Source: Agarophyton chilense (Eukaryota; Rhodophyta; Florideophyceae; Gracilariales; Gracilariaceae). From it: a DNA stretch of 27,296 nt. Shown here piece by piece: positions 9,041 through 18,197 of the stretch (its first letter is position 1; the number at the start of each line of letters is the position of its first letter). The stretch is taken from assembly GCA_030374765.1 (NCBI GenBank), contig JARGXX010000137.1:1-27296 (forward strand), given 5' to 3'. The translations under genes and the position numbers were made by a program. Below the pieces are notes generated by a model. That model saw only the letters and a list, made by a program, of their open reading frames with translations. It searched no databases and was not told where the DNA came from.

Positions 9041-10165
9041 ATTCGCTTTCAGTAGCAGAAGTGTCAGTAGTTGATGTGTCGGAGTTGTTAGTGGACACAT
9101 GTGGCAGTTCGATGTCATTCATGTCATCTAGTGCGTCAATGTTTTGCATGGGCTTACCGAAGCTTGTGTTCGGGAGTGCCATGCGCGTATCCTCGAACGC
9201 AGCTGTCATCTCCTTTTCTGCATTGAAAGTCACTGTGATATTGCCACTGTCAGTGTTGACTGACGTCACAGTCTTGGGGAGCGATCAACGTACGCGCTTC
9301 TCCACTTCCCTTTTGACATATACTTCGACCAGGTCACCTGCGGTGAGTGGTATGTCCTTGATGGCGGCCTTAAGTATGCGTTCTAACTTGCAGCGAGCGA
9401 TAAACACATCGCGAGCATTCACCACTTCAGCAGGGAGCACGTTGTCATGTGGCTTGATATCGATGGGCTTAGTAAACCTCTTTGCCATCTCGAAGGCTGA
9501 AATCATGTCATTTCAATATAAGTCATTTCATATCGTGACAACCATGTAGGCAGAGCGCTCAGCGTTGAAGAGTTCCCCTGCTGCCGACTTGATCCTTAAG
9601 AAAACACTGCGAATGATGTTGTACTTTTACTTCACAGCGTTCGTCGGGTGACGGCGGGACGGCACGGTATGCAGCGAGATGTCGAGCTGCTGGCAGAGTC
9701 CGCGGAATGCTATAAGGAGAAACGCCTTGTCTCTTCTGATAGAATCAGGATGCCAGAGTTCTCACACCGAACTGGCCTCAAACCCAGTAACTGCCTCCTG
9801 CATGGACGTGGACTTGACCACATAGGGGATTGAGAATCGAGAAACTAGGTCCATCGAATGTAGCACCCATACCTGATCCATAAACAGGTTGTCAATTCAA
9901 TCTAGTTCGTTGAGGGCCTGGTTCAACAAGATAATATACACCTTCCGAGTGGGATGTAGAACGGCGGTAGAAGGACAGGCTGTGCAGTCATTCACCATTT
10001 CTGTCACATAATTAGCGACAGTGCGGTTCCCGAGCATTTTGCTTTGGAGGAACAGTTTGAAGTCGGAACAACAAGCGCAGCCGCCGAAATGCATGTATAG
10101 CTTGTCGGCTATGGCCATCACATCGGCCCACGGCGATTTATCGAGCGTAATGGCGAAGAGACAGT
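9006..10165 (-). pseudogene. E4 integrase, catalytic Glu apparently lost
   Basis: The N-terminal part (about 10165-9897) includes ADKLYMHFGGCACC and VNDCTACPSTAVLHPTRKVY, a zinc-binding region with a CX2C pair. TGA at 9897-9899 precedes MDQVWVLHSMDLVSRFSIPY, an RNase H-fold core strand with Asp, then SIRRDKAFLLIAF with a second Asp. The block where the third acidic residue is expected reads HPTNAVK followed by TAA (9627-9629), so Glu appears replaced by Lys (AAG, 9630-9632). The C-terminal domain (9506-9006) has LTAGDLVEVYVKREVEKR, TGA at 9285-9287 where Trp is usual, then SVNTDSGNITVTF. The enzyme would insert element cDNA into DNA; this copy cannot. Confidence 0.7.
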
Positions 10166-10222
10166 AGAGCGTCTATCCAAAGTAGCGAGTGGATACGTTG
10201 CAACGGTCTGGGATTTATGAGA

Positions 10223-10343
10223 GGAATCGGTCATCAACGATTGCCAGGGAATCGTTTGCGCCGTCAGCACCAAAGCACAGGGTGTTTATTCCCAGATGAA
10301 CAATTTTCGCCTTGCGCGTGACATTTCTACCAATCACACACTG
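10223..10343 (-). pseudogene. E4 protease C-terminal fragment
   Basis: A short minus-strand frame reads VIGRNVTRKAKIVHLGINTL, followed by CFGADGANDSLAIVDDRF. This is the IGRN-type C-terminal block of a retropepsin, where Ile-Gly-Arg/x-Asn closes the domain. It is out of frame with the upstream 377-codon stretch and is preceded by stops. It fixes the end of the protease and shows how close the integrase begins. Confidence 0.5.
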
Positions 10344-10451
10344 TTACTAACCTTCCAGAACTTAGTGGATGATATTGATGTCATTGCAAAGGTCAGAATT
10401 GGCTTTCAGGACGATCGAGCGAATTGTGCTGTGTTGAAGCTTGCATTAACA

Positions 10452-11835
10452 CTAGCACCATATTGCCACGACGTGTGGCCGTTGTAGTAACTTTAGGGAA
10501 CTGAGTCTGAGTTTGGGTAAAGGAGGATGAGGTGGTTGGCAATAGAGTTGTTGTTTGTGTAGTCGTGATCGCTGTGTCTTTATTGGACCCCAATAGCTGG
10601 GGTATTTATACACAGTGATGAGCTTAACTCGGCCGTTCAGGCCAAAAACAAGCAGAGAAGGTGAGCTTACGCGTAGTACGTGAATTGCTCCTTCTCCTCT
10701 TCTTCTCGCACACTTCCTCGGTGACACCAACTTGCCCTTTCCCAAATTCCACGGGAACTCCGTGGAGCTTGTCAGCACTATTCGTTCTAGCCCGTTCGGG
10801 CTTAAGAGTACGTAGGCTGAAGGTGGTACACCAATGAAAGATTCATTCCGTATCATAAGGCGGATCCGCATATGTGCTACACCGTTCACTTCAACAATAA
10901 TCGGATCGAACACTTTGTGGGGAGCGAAACCAAGATCGCTTGAGAGCAGGTGCAACTCGACTTGTCCGATGGAACTGTACAGTGCGCCGTCATTCAACAT
11001 AGGACCAGGACTGGCGGACGGGTAGCATGCGGAGACATTGGCCGAACAACTGGCTGGCGTAGCGCATTTCAACGATACAGCTTTCATCGGGGCGTCAATT
11101 TGCTGTCCATACTTGTTAAGCGGGGCCCCATTCACAGACGGAGCGGGGGAGTCGAGGCAGCGCATGTGCGAGGGTAAGGAACCTTCTGGGTTGTGGTTAC
11201 TTTTCCAGTGGCCAAAATTCTTACAAATGTCGCAAGGGTAGCACATGGAGGGCGAGACAGCCTTGTTACGACAGTTCGGGCGATTCTGGCTACGCGGCGG
11301 GAGCTGTGCTGCGTTGGCAGCGGTCGGAAGCGGCTTCATAGAGCCTGTTGAGTGTATATGAGAGACATCGTCACACTGGCGAAAGACAGACGCATTTTTC
11401 TCATACTGTACTGTGTTGAGATAATCCGTCGTTTTCGCCGCAGCAATCAAAATGCTAATCATTGACTCCGCTGCAAAAACCAACGCACGCTGTTCATTGT
11501 CGACACCTGAGTTTTCCAACGGCATTAAAGCTGTAAGGGACTCGGGCAACTGAGGGGATCTAGATTTGGCGGTAAGTATGGGCACTTACGCATCGAATCT
11601 GAGATAGAAATTTCCGAACGTTCAATTGCTGCAGTGCTTCCAAGTTCAGAAGCGTGATTAAATTTCCAAAAGCAATACTGACATCTGACAGTGAATCCCT
11701 ATTGTAGATGGTTTTGACGATCATCTCGCTCCTTCACCCGAAGCGATGTCTTTGTCACTGATTGTAGAGTATAGATCTTGAGCCCTTCCAAACAACTAAC
11801 TCTTCAGCATTATGTCACAAAGCCATAATGTTCTC
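10452..11835 (-). pseudogene. E4 gag, zinc knuckle and protease N-terminus
   Basis: Upstream of 11585 a gag-like frame with several TGA stops reads SDVSIAFGNLITLLNLEALQ and then QLNVRKFLSQIRC. The frame then shifts into an uninterrupted 377-codon stretch (11585-10452). This contains ENSGVDNEQRALVFAAESM (gag), a zinc-knuckle variant CDICKNFGHWKSNH at about residues 118-131 whose last Cys is His, and LNDGALYSSIGQVELHLLSS at residues 197-216, placed like a retropepsin active site. There the expected first Asp of D-x-G reads Asn (AAT, 10992-10994). The last third, after about residue 240, no longer reads like protease and may be out of frame. Confidence 0.6.
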
Positions 11836-12758
11836 TTGTTCGAATTTGAGTCGGAAAACTTTTCTTGGAACAATGTTTATAATACCACCGCCTTTGCGTA
11901 GTCCTCCTGGTTGCCTTTTCCGTCAGTTAACGGGACGTTTTTCAAGTTCCATGAAAAAAGTGAACGGCTGGGCCTGACGGAGGATAATGCTGGTGCTGGT
12001 CCCATTACTAACGATTGAGCCGGATTAAGAGCCGTAGCGGTGATTCTAAGACAAACTAAGGTGCAAGTGAGATGCGATGCTCAGTCAGATAATCTACTGA
12101 GTCATCTGCCCACGTTTTTGTAGACAATAGTATATGCTCATATAAATGCACTAACCGCAAATGCAAGTCTGAGCGGACGTCAGAGCACGCGAGGGCTCTC
12201 GGGCTCACTGCATGGCATCATGTTACTATCCATCGACATTCATACAGACGGGCGTCCGGAAACATTTAGGACAGCTTGCACATCAACCCGGTAGGGAGAG
12301 AAAGCTGGAAAAGAGTGTAGGCTACGTACACTTGAGTCTCACATATTTCTACCAGGTCGCGGAAGCGGGAGATGTTGGGCTCGAGTAGGTTGTCCGTGTA
12401 GCGAAGGCGGATGAAAGTTATGCGGGCGGATGCTGTTCGTTTGTTCGTTATGCGGGACGAATTCCACCGTTATGGATGGCTTCCTGTAGTTTTTGGAGGT
12501 ACTTAACAGGGGAATTCACCCTACCGTACCGCGTGTGCCATAGATGCTACGAATTGTAAGGATCCTTGGAAAATGCGCGCATAGGCAAAGTATTTCAGTG
12601 AAAGTGAGTACTGTTCTCCGGTTGTGCTTGACACCGGGGGAGTAAGCTGATGCGGGCGCATTGCATGTAGGATATCGAGTAGTACGTATTTATGTTTGTT
12701 ATGAAGATGGAAATGTTGTTGCAACCCAACGAATCGTACTTAAGCCGTAACGTATTAC

Positions 12759-12780
12759 TTCTACAAGCTAACTTGTAGAA
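12759..12780. repeat. Perfect 9-bp hairpin
   Basis: TTCTACAAG, a CTAA loop and CTTGTAGAA form a perfect stem. A GTAGTTT...AAACTAC pair follows immediately (12782-12788 and 12810-12816), giving two adjacent foldable units in AT-rich intergenic DNA. It could be the trace of a small inverted-repeat element or a chance structure. Confidence 0.6.
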
Positions 12781-12835
12781 TGTAGTTTCGCGTAACCGCA
12801 GTATAGCTTAAACTACCTAATGACAAAGTAAACTA

Positions 12836-12838
<3 letters not shown>

Positions 12839-12873
<35 letters not shown>
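12839..12873. repeat. (TC)17 microsatellite
   Basis: Seventeen uninterrupted TC units plus a final T lie in non-coding DNA, 460 bp beyond the 3' end of VWA-A. It is a simple sequence repeat that probably varies in length among individuals. Confidence 0.97.
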
Positions 12874-12875
<2 letters not shown>

Positions 12876-13076
12876 ATGGGTGCACTAGCCTAATTCCAGC
12901 ATAGTGCATAACGCTAATGGTCAAAGAAGCGTTCTCTCACTAAGAAGGCCAACGGTAAACTAATGAACGTCTTAGTATAGTGTTTGAACGTCTATAGTGT
13001 TACACTTGTACGTCTCTGGACTGCATTTTTAGAAAAGAATGCTCGGCAGCAACAAAAACGCAGGCATCTCAGAAAT

Positions 13077-13082
13077 TTTATT
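13077..13082 (-). promoter_or_regulatory. Possible polyadenylation signal for VWA-A
   Basis: On the minus strand AATAAA lies about 255 nt past the VWA-A stop codon. It is the only canonical hexamer noticed in the immediate downstream region. Its use is inferred from position alone. Confidence 0.35.
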
Positions 13083-13335
13083 GAAAATGACTTCATGAGA
13101 TAGCAATTGAGCTGAAGACGCAAAAGCGAATCATTCAAGGAGAATTAATTGAACGATCAAAGAACTTATGGATTCTTCATGGGAGGCGAAGTTCAGTTGG
13201 GGAGGGAAGGGTGAAAAAAATTCCAAGAGAGAATCCTTGATTTCACATCAATTTCTCTCCTGGAAAGGACAGAGATCATTTTTTAACAAATATCATAGTA
13301 CCGCCCTGTGGGAAGATTTGGAGGTGCACTACTAA

Positions 13336-14037
13336 TTAGAAGCTGTCGTCTGTGTTCAGCTCGATGCCGCAAATGTCATAAACAAGGTCGTCAATGACAA
13401 AAGATAGCTCAACATAGTCATCAATCGCGAAGACTCGCGCCGATGAGCCGGCAATCTGTTCCAGAACTGAAGTATCCTGGTACCCGATACCTACGGTTGA
13501 TACAACACCTTGAGCCCTCTCCCGGAAAGTGTTGGCACGACGGACTGGATCACCTCCCAAATTGTTCCTGCCATCACCGAGCACCACCATCTTGTTGGCA
13601 TGATTTGAGTTCGGGTTGCGGCGCATCTCTCTCCTCAGCTGCCTGTCGCAGTACACAATACCAGAACCCACTGAGGTGGCTGGATCATTTTGGAATTGTG
13701 CGTTTCTCACGCGCAAGTTGAAGGTTTCGACGTTATCGGTCAAAGACGAGATCCTGTACGTCTGGGAACCGTACTGTCCGGCGGCGAATTTGGACCTACT
13801 GTCAGCTCCGACGATGGAGGTGATATCAATGAGGAAGTTCTTTTCAAGGCCAAACTGGGTCGAGCTGACTGACCCACTGGTGTCGACGGCAAAGCACACG
13901 TTGACGCTGCATCCACGGTTTGCGACTTCGGCTGTGGCGGTCCTCACTGTGTGTTCGTACATGAGCTTGGCGTCTTCGTTAGACAGACAAGACGCCAGCG
14001 TGAAGAAGAGAGCGAAGGCGGAGATTAGACCCAACAT
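13336..14037 (-). CDS. VWA-A: secreted von Willebrand factor A domain protein
   Basis: The 233-residue product starts MLGLISAFALFFTLASCLS, a clear signal peptide. One VWA domain follows. The MIDAS metal-site residues are all present: D52, S54 and S56 in CFAVDTSGS, T121 in DPATSVGSG, and D155 in VVLGDGRNN. Cysteines 43, 48, 130 and 223 recur in the paralogs and could form two disulfides. The C-terminus is acidic (IDDYVEL, IDDLVYDICG). The ATG at 14037 was chosen over an in-frame ATG at 14208 because it begins the signal peptide and because the TATA box (14152-14162) lies between them. There is no sign of an intron. VWA domains bind ligands through a divalent cation; the partner here is unknown. 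It is transcribed away from VWA-B and VWA-C. Confidence 0.87.
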   Translation of the reverse strand: MLGLISAFALFFTLASCLSNEDAKLMYEHTVRTATAEVANRGCSVNVCFAVDTSGSVSSTQFGLEKNFLIDITSIVGADSRSKFAAGQYGSQTYRISSLTDNVETFNLRVRNAQFQNDPATSVGSGIVYCDRQLRREMRRNPNSNHANKMVVLGDGRNNLGGDPVRRANTFRERAQGVVSTVGIGYQDTSVLEQIAGSSARVFAIDDYVELSFVIDDLVYDICGIELNTDDSF

Positions 14038-14151
14038 TTTTGAGTTAGGATGTGGGAAGGGCTTTCTAAGGTCAAAAGCTGAGGTGCAAGACTTTGTGAG
14101 CGAACTGGGATGAGATGAAGGGATTGCGTTTTGGCGAAAACAGGCGAATGG

Positions 14152-14162
14152 CTTATATATAG
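14152..14162 (-). promoter_or_regulatory. TATA box of VWA-A
   Basis: The minus strand reads CTATATATAAG 115-125 nt upstream of the VWA-A ATG. Initiation about 30 nt downstream would give a 5' leader of about 90 nt with no upstream ATG. This supports the shorter start at 14037. Confidence 0.65.
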
Positions 14163-15429
14163 GAAGTGAAGGAAGGGGGTGAGCGAAATCAATGGATTGA
14201 AGTGCCATATTTCATGGAAGGACGATCGCATTTTTCATGGTAGGATAGATTCAAGAGTACTGTTGCAAAACGCTTTTCGGTGACGAAGGAAATATGAAAC
14301 TGAGACTGTGTTTCGAGGCCCCTTTCGTCGCGGGGAAGACAAGTCCTCTCAAAAACAAGGACGGGAATTCAAACTCGAACCGTGTACTGTTGTTGACAGT
14401 TTTTTTCCTGGCTGCTGCTGATCACAATACTCCAGCGAAGGACGATTGCCTTGTCCTGGATCTCAAGTTTTCAACGGCCCTATCCAAGGAACGAGACAGC
14501 TGAGGAGCTATCGGAGGTGGTACAGCAGGAGCTCCAACAAGATACACGCCGTGGAGGGGTGCAAATGCGCAAATGAAAGGTTGGCTGTGCACCTGTGGTT
14601 GTGATTACAACTCAGCAGCAATAGACGAATGCTTCTCGGGCTGTCGCAGGAGGCGAGCGCGTTGGGATGATAACCCATACACAGAGAAGGGAAGCGGCGC
14701 AACCAGCCAAAGACGTACACGTAGCCATGCAGCGACGTGGCCACGTGGGACTCCAGCTGCAGCAAAGAGCTGGTAAGAACGCCCGCTGACGAGCGCTGTT
14801 GCACACAGCAATGCAATGCTTCCGCTCACGAAGTTAACACAAGGGTCACCGTTTGGCCTCGTTTTTGTACCTTCCTTCGCAGTATGCAACATAACGTGCA
14901 TCTGCCATACTGCAAACTCGCAAAGTGTAATCAGAAGCAAAGAAAGGAAAGAGCTTTGTCGAGAACTCCGCAGATGTATGTAGCGAATGCCCTTGCTTTC
15001 AATGGATTCCTGCGTCTCTGTTGGATACCAATCTAAACGTAGCAAGCTGGCATCCGAGTGGACGACGACAAGGATATATGCTCACACTGTTCATTGCTGG
15101 AAAGCTTGAGACAGAGTTTCACAGCCGCTCCACCCCAGGAACTGGTCCTCGTCATACTGGCGACGATGGCGCAGCAAGCATCCGAGCCACTCTCGCCTAC
15201 AGCTCGGGCCCGTTCTGCTGTTCCAATTCCATTCGTGCTTCCCCCTGTTTGCGGGCTCATACGACAAGTAGACGGCAGCAATAGCTTATTTGCGCATAGC
15301 ACTGTTCCCAATCAGTCGGAGTGTCGAAGCCGTTTGTTTTTCTGACTTTTCTTCTGTTTCCCTAATCTACCTTGCACTCAATTCTTTCGAGGGCGCGTGC
15401 TCACACTTCCACAACTGCAGCTCATTTCA
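14163..15429. other. Non-coding region between divergent VWA-A and VWA-B
   Basis: Several overlapping open frames occur. The longest is 15045-14605 on the minus strand, 146 codons with two hydrophobic stretches, but frames overlap on both strands and none shows a motif, a signal peptide or a paralog. No clear TATA box is seen within 100 nt of the VWA-B start; the immediate leader is pyrimidine-rich. The region presumably holds the upstream control sequences of both genes. Confidence 0.5.
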
Positions 15430-16092
15430 ATGAAGTGGTTGGCAACGTGGGGTCCCTGCTTTGCTTTCTTGCTCGTTTGCGTCTTGGGCCAGCCATCCGG
15501 CTGCGCTTCGGAGCGGATCAGCGCGGTTCCTACCGTCGTGGAGCGAACAGCTCGCAGACCATGCCCGGTGGACGTTTGCTTCGGTCTTGAGGGTGGTAAC
15601 ATCACCAAGAGACAATTCATACTACAAAAGCGTTACTTTGAGAGTATTCTCACAAGCCTTTCCGTCACAACAGGCGTAAAAGTCGCGGCCATCGAGTATG
15701 GCGCTTCCAACAGAGTCATATTTGGACCCACGTCAAATCTGACCATGGCCTTGCGCAAAGCCTTTGATTTTACCTACCGAGCATCCCCCGCTACCTCGCT
15801 ATCAGCACCGATCGTGTACTGTGACAGGCGTCTGCGAGTGGAATCCGAAAGACCTTCGAAAATAGTTCTGTTCAGCACTGGAGAAAGCAACTTGGGCGGC
15901 GACCCTACGAGACGAGCAAGGGTGTTCCGAGAGAGGTCTGAAGGACAGATCATCGTAGTATCTATTGGAAATCAAAACCGTAATGTATTGGAGAACATAG
16001 CCGATGGCCGCTCGAGCTTGTTTTCCCTTGAAACGGAACAGCACCGCGATTTGGTCTCTAATCTAACCAACCGAATCTGCCGCAAAGATTAA
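15430..16092 (+). CDS. VWA-B: secreted VWA paralog with degenerate metal site
   Basis: The 220-residue product starts MKWLATWGPCFAFLLVCVLG, a signal peptide, which is why ATG 15430 is preferred over 15397. Paralogy with VWA-A is plain: PVDVCF, SPATSLSAPIVYCDRRLR, SNLGGDPTRRARVFRER and VLENIAD match A in order, and cysteines 45, 50, 131 and 217 align. The metal site does not hold. The DxSxS loop of A is replaced by CFGLEGGNITK, one residue shorter, and A's D155 corresponds to T150 (VLFSTGES); only T122 remains. The open frame is complete and free of stops, so it is probably expressed with a metal-independent or altered role. N-glycosylation sequons occur at N57, N103 and N211. Confidence 0.82.
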   Translation: MKWLATWGPCFAFLLVCVLGQPSGCASERISAVPTVVERTARRPCPVDVCFGLEGGNITKRQFILQKRYFESILTSLSVTTGVKVAAIEYGASNRVIFGPTSNLTMALRKAFDFTYRASPATSLSAPIVYCDRRLRVESERPSKIVLFSTGESNLGGDPTRRARVFRERSEGQIIVVSIGNQNRNVLENIADGRSSLFSLETEQHRDLVSNLTNRICRKD

Positions 16093-17525
16093 GCCAAAAA
16101 GCCATAAGCTGTGGCATACGAAAACTGTGATAGGCATGCTTGGAGCAATCTTGGCATTTAATCTTTGCATAATGCGATTATGATTCTCTTTATCTCTATA
16201 TTAAACCTATATTGGAAATCTGCTGTACTTGGGTTTCTTCCTTCTTCCAGAGAATTCAAAACAGAAATTGCAGCCTTTCGACAAGCGCCTGGTCATTCGA
16301 AGACAATGCTACAGTATTGTGAAGTTGTTCAAGTGCAGGAAAGTTTCAACTCTTATGTGAAACACTGGGTGATCGGCAGAAATAAAAAAACGTTCTTTCT
16401 GAACTGTTGTCGAGTTCTCCGGCCTGAACTTTGCAGTCATTGTTAAATCTCAAAGCCATGCAGAACAAATCTGAACAGGCAATCTTTTCCGTGCGGTGAG
16501 TTCTGGATCAAAACATCTGAGCTTTTCGTACCAATCGTTTTTTGGAACTTTCTCACATCTTTTCACGGGTTCATTTCGGCGGACCATCTCACGTGGCCTT
16601 GAATTGGATTCAACCGGTCGAGAATACCAAATCCAGCGAACACATCCATATCCCGTTGAATTTGTCACGTACGTTTGCGGTGACCAAGTCTCAAGTTCAA
16701 AGTTTTCGACGCCTACACGACAAGTTTTGTTGCGAGTATTCATCGTTCGCCATGCTATCTTTGGATTTGATAAGATCATGCAGACCGATAGTGAAGCTTT
16801 TGGCAAATATTATAGTCCCAAATCAGAATTCGAAATCCGTCATCCATGACGTCAAGTTGGCATAATGAGCGAGGATGAGTTCCCACCCAAACCATAAACA
16901 GTACCACCCTCACAGCAGATTCTAAAAATCATACGACATCAATGCAAGAGAATGGAAGGACAAACCAGCACGGAGCGTTTTGCACGACTGCACGTATGAC
17001 ATACCGCCCCCAGAATTGATTTCCCTATCCAGAGGGTATGCCAAAAGATGCATCCATGCATTTATTATGGGTCCCCATCTGTTGCGACATAGCGTAGAGA
17101 AACAATTTCAGAGAGCATTTCAATTTTGCGATTCGACACGGAGGCGAGAGCAAAGGTGAAACAAGAGCACCGCGATTATTGAGAAGTCGCCAACAATTCT
17201 CAACAACTACTGTTGTCTCATCGCATTTCTTTTACGATCATTGACTCTCCCTGATGGTTATGTAACATATATAATTCTTACTGACGTTTTACTCAAGAGT
17301 TCTCTCCGAGACACCATTATTACAACAAGGTTCCAAGACCACATGTGACGTGGAAATGTTTATGCTCCGAGTGCAACCAGTTTTAGAGCTCTCTTGGGAT
17401 CCAGTATATCTATAGTGCAACACATTGAAACACCTTGACTTGAAAAGGGCAACGAAGAGATTGCATCTCTTTCCATACCATTGTCGGTGATCATCCAAGC
17501 ATCCGTTCGTGTGTATTTGGTAAAA
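16093..17525. other. Non-coding region between VWA-B and VWA-C
   Basis: No recognised gene. Three overlapping open frames of 107-118 codons occupy 16450-16865, two on plus and one on minus. The minus one is Trp/Cys/Arg-rich (NSTGYGCVRWIWYSRPVESN) but has no identifiable domain or start context. The right end carries two TATA-like sequences ahead of VWA-C. Confidence 0.5.
17268..17274 (+). promoter_or_regulatory. TATATAA, possible VWA-C promoter
   Basis: TATATAA lies 252 nt upstream of the VWA-C ATG. A weaker TATATCTATAG at 17405-17415 lies about 120 nt upstream, the same distance as the VWA-A TATA box from its ATG. Use of the distal box would give a leader with upstream ATGs near 17343 and 17353, so the proximal one may be the real element. 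Confidence 0.4.
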
Positions 17526-18197
17526 ATGAAGTTGTTTTCGAGGATTGCCTTGGGCACATTCTTGGCTTTCGTGATCAGTGTCGCTGGTTTGCCCCATCTT
17601 AGCCCTACCGAAAGTTCTCATATTCCGATAGTTCGAAGCTTTCACAAAGACGGCGACTGCCACATCAATATCTGTTTCGCTATAGATGGGAGCGCTTCGA
17701 TATCCAACTCGGAATTTGAAATGGAAAAGTCCTTTGTCATTGATGTTACTTCTATAGTAGCAGCCGTCCATAATGCAACGTACTCTGCGGTGCAGTACGG
17801 CCTCCAAAGTTACCAAATATCCTCTCTAACTGAAGACATAAACGAATTTCTGCTCAGGGTTGATGGCACCCATTTGCGGGGAGATCCAAAATCATCTCCT
17901 GGTGATGGCATTGAGCACTGCTTCTTTGAGTTGGCAAACGCACCACAGGGTGTTTCCAAAATAGTATTGATTGGGGATGGGCGACACAATCATGGTCGTG
18001 ATCCAATGATTTCAGCTCGTATCTTCAAACAGTTTTTTGGGGAAAATGGTTCGCTGAGTGTGATAAATGTCGGACATAGCAATTTGGAGTACATGACGGA
18101 TCTTGCTAATGCCGGTATCGGGGATGTTTTTCTTATTGACGACTTTATTGAACTTTTCATTTTAATTGATGATATTGTGTTTGACATTTGTGGATAA
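17526..18197 (+). CDS. VWA-C: secreted von Willebrand factor A domain protein
   Basis: The 223-residue product starts MKLFSRIALGTFLAFVISVAG, a signal peptide; an in-frame ATG at 17481 would put extra residues ahead of it, so 17526 is preferred. The MIDAS motif is intact, with D54, S56 and S58 in CFAIDGSAS and D151 in VLIGDGRHN. The threonine position is serine (S123 in DPKSSPGDG), a conservative change. Cysteines 45, 50 and 132 and the C-terminal DICG align with VWA-A. It shares with A the blocks FVIDVTSIV, QYGLQSYQISSLTED and IDDIVFDICG, so A and C are closer to each other in the metal-binding face than either is to B. N83-A-T is a possible glycosylation site. No introns are seen. The ligand is unknown. 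Confidence 0.86.
   Translation: MKLFSRIALGTFLAFVISVAGLPHLSPTESSHIPIVRSFHKDGDCHINICFAIDGSASISNSEFEMEKSFVIDVTSIVAAVHNATYSAVQYGLQSYQISSLTEDINEFLLRVDGTHLRGDPKSSPGDGIEHCFFELANAPQGVSKIVLIGDGRHNHGRDPMISARIFKQFFGENGSLSVINVGHSNLEYMTDLANAGIGDVFLIDDFIELFILIDDIVFDICG

Larger units (their letters stand above)
9006..11835 (-). mobile_element. E4: decayed gag-protease-integrase element with no visible RT
   Basis: Minus-strand order is gag remnant (from about 11835), zinc knuckle, protease (to about 10223) and integrase (10165 to about 9006). Only about 60-100 bp lie between the protease tail and the integrase zinc-binding region, far too little for reverse transcriptase and RNase H. The RT was either deleted or never present in this non-autonomous derivative. 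The element ends tail-to-tail with E3. Confidence 0.65.
11836..13335. other. Gene-free spacer between E4 and the VWA-A gene
   Basis: No protein family was recognised on either strand. The longest open frame (12724-12521, minus, 67 codons) has no motif. Weak gag-like reading near 11870 suggests that E4 debris reaches somewhat further. The stretch holds a TC microsatellite (12839-12873), a perfect 9-bp hairpin (12759-12780), a second 7-bp inverted repeat (12782-12788 with 12810-12816), and a possible polyadenylation signal for VWA-A (13077-13082). Confidence 0.6.

Noticed and set aside
9034..9549. 171-codon plus frame that could be taken as a continuation of E3
   Set aside because: It is antisense to the E4 integrase C-terminal domain, which has recognisable motifs on the minus strand.
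12839..12873. TC repeat as a possible CRISPR or satellite array
   Set aside because: Pure dinucleotide run with no spacers or longer unit; an ordinary microsatellite.
14605..15045. 146-codon minus frame with two hydrophobic stretches between VWA-A and VWA-B
   Set aside because: Four or more frames overlap it on both strands, with no motif, no signal peptide at the start and no paralog; probably the upstream region of the flanking genes.
16450..16865. Three overlapping frames of 107-118 codons, one on minus rich in Trp, Cys and Arg
   Set aside because: No domain, no promoter and no consistent strand could be supported. Kept only as a note in the spacer entry.
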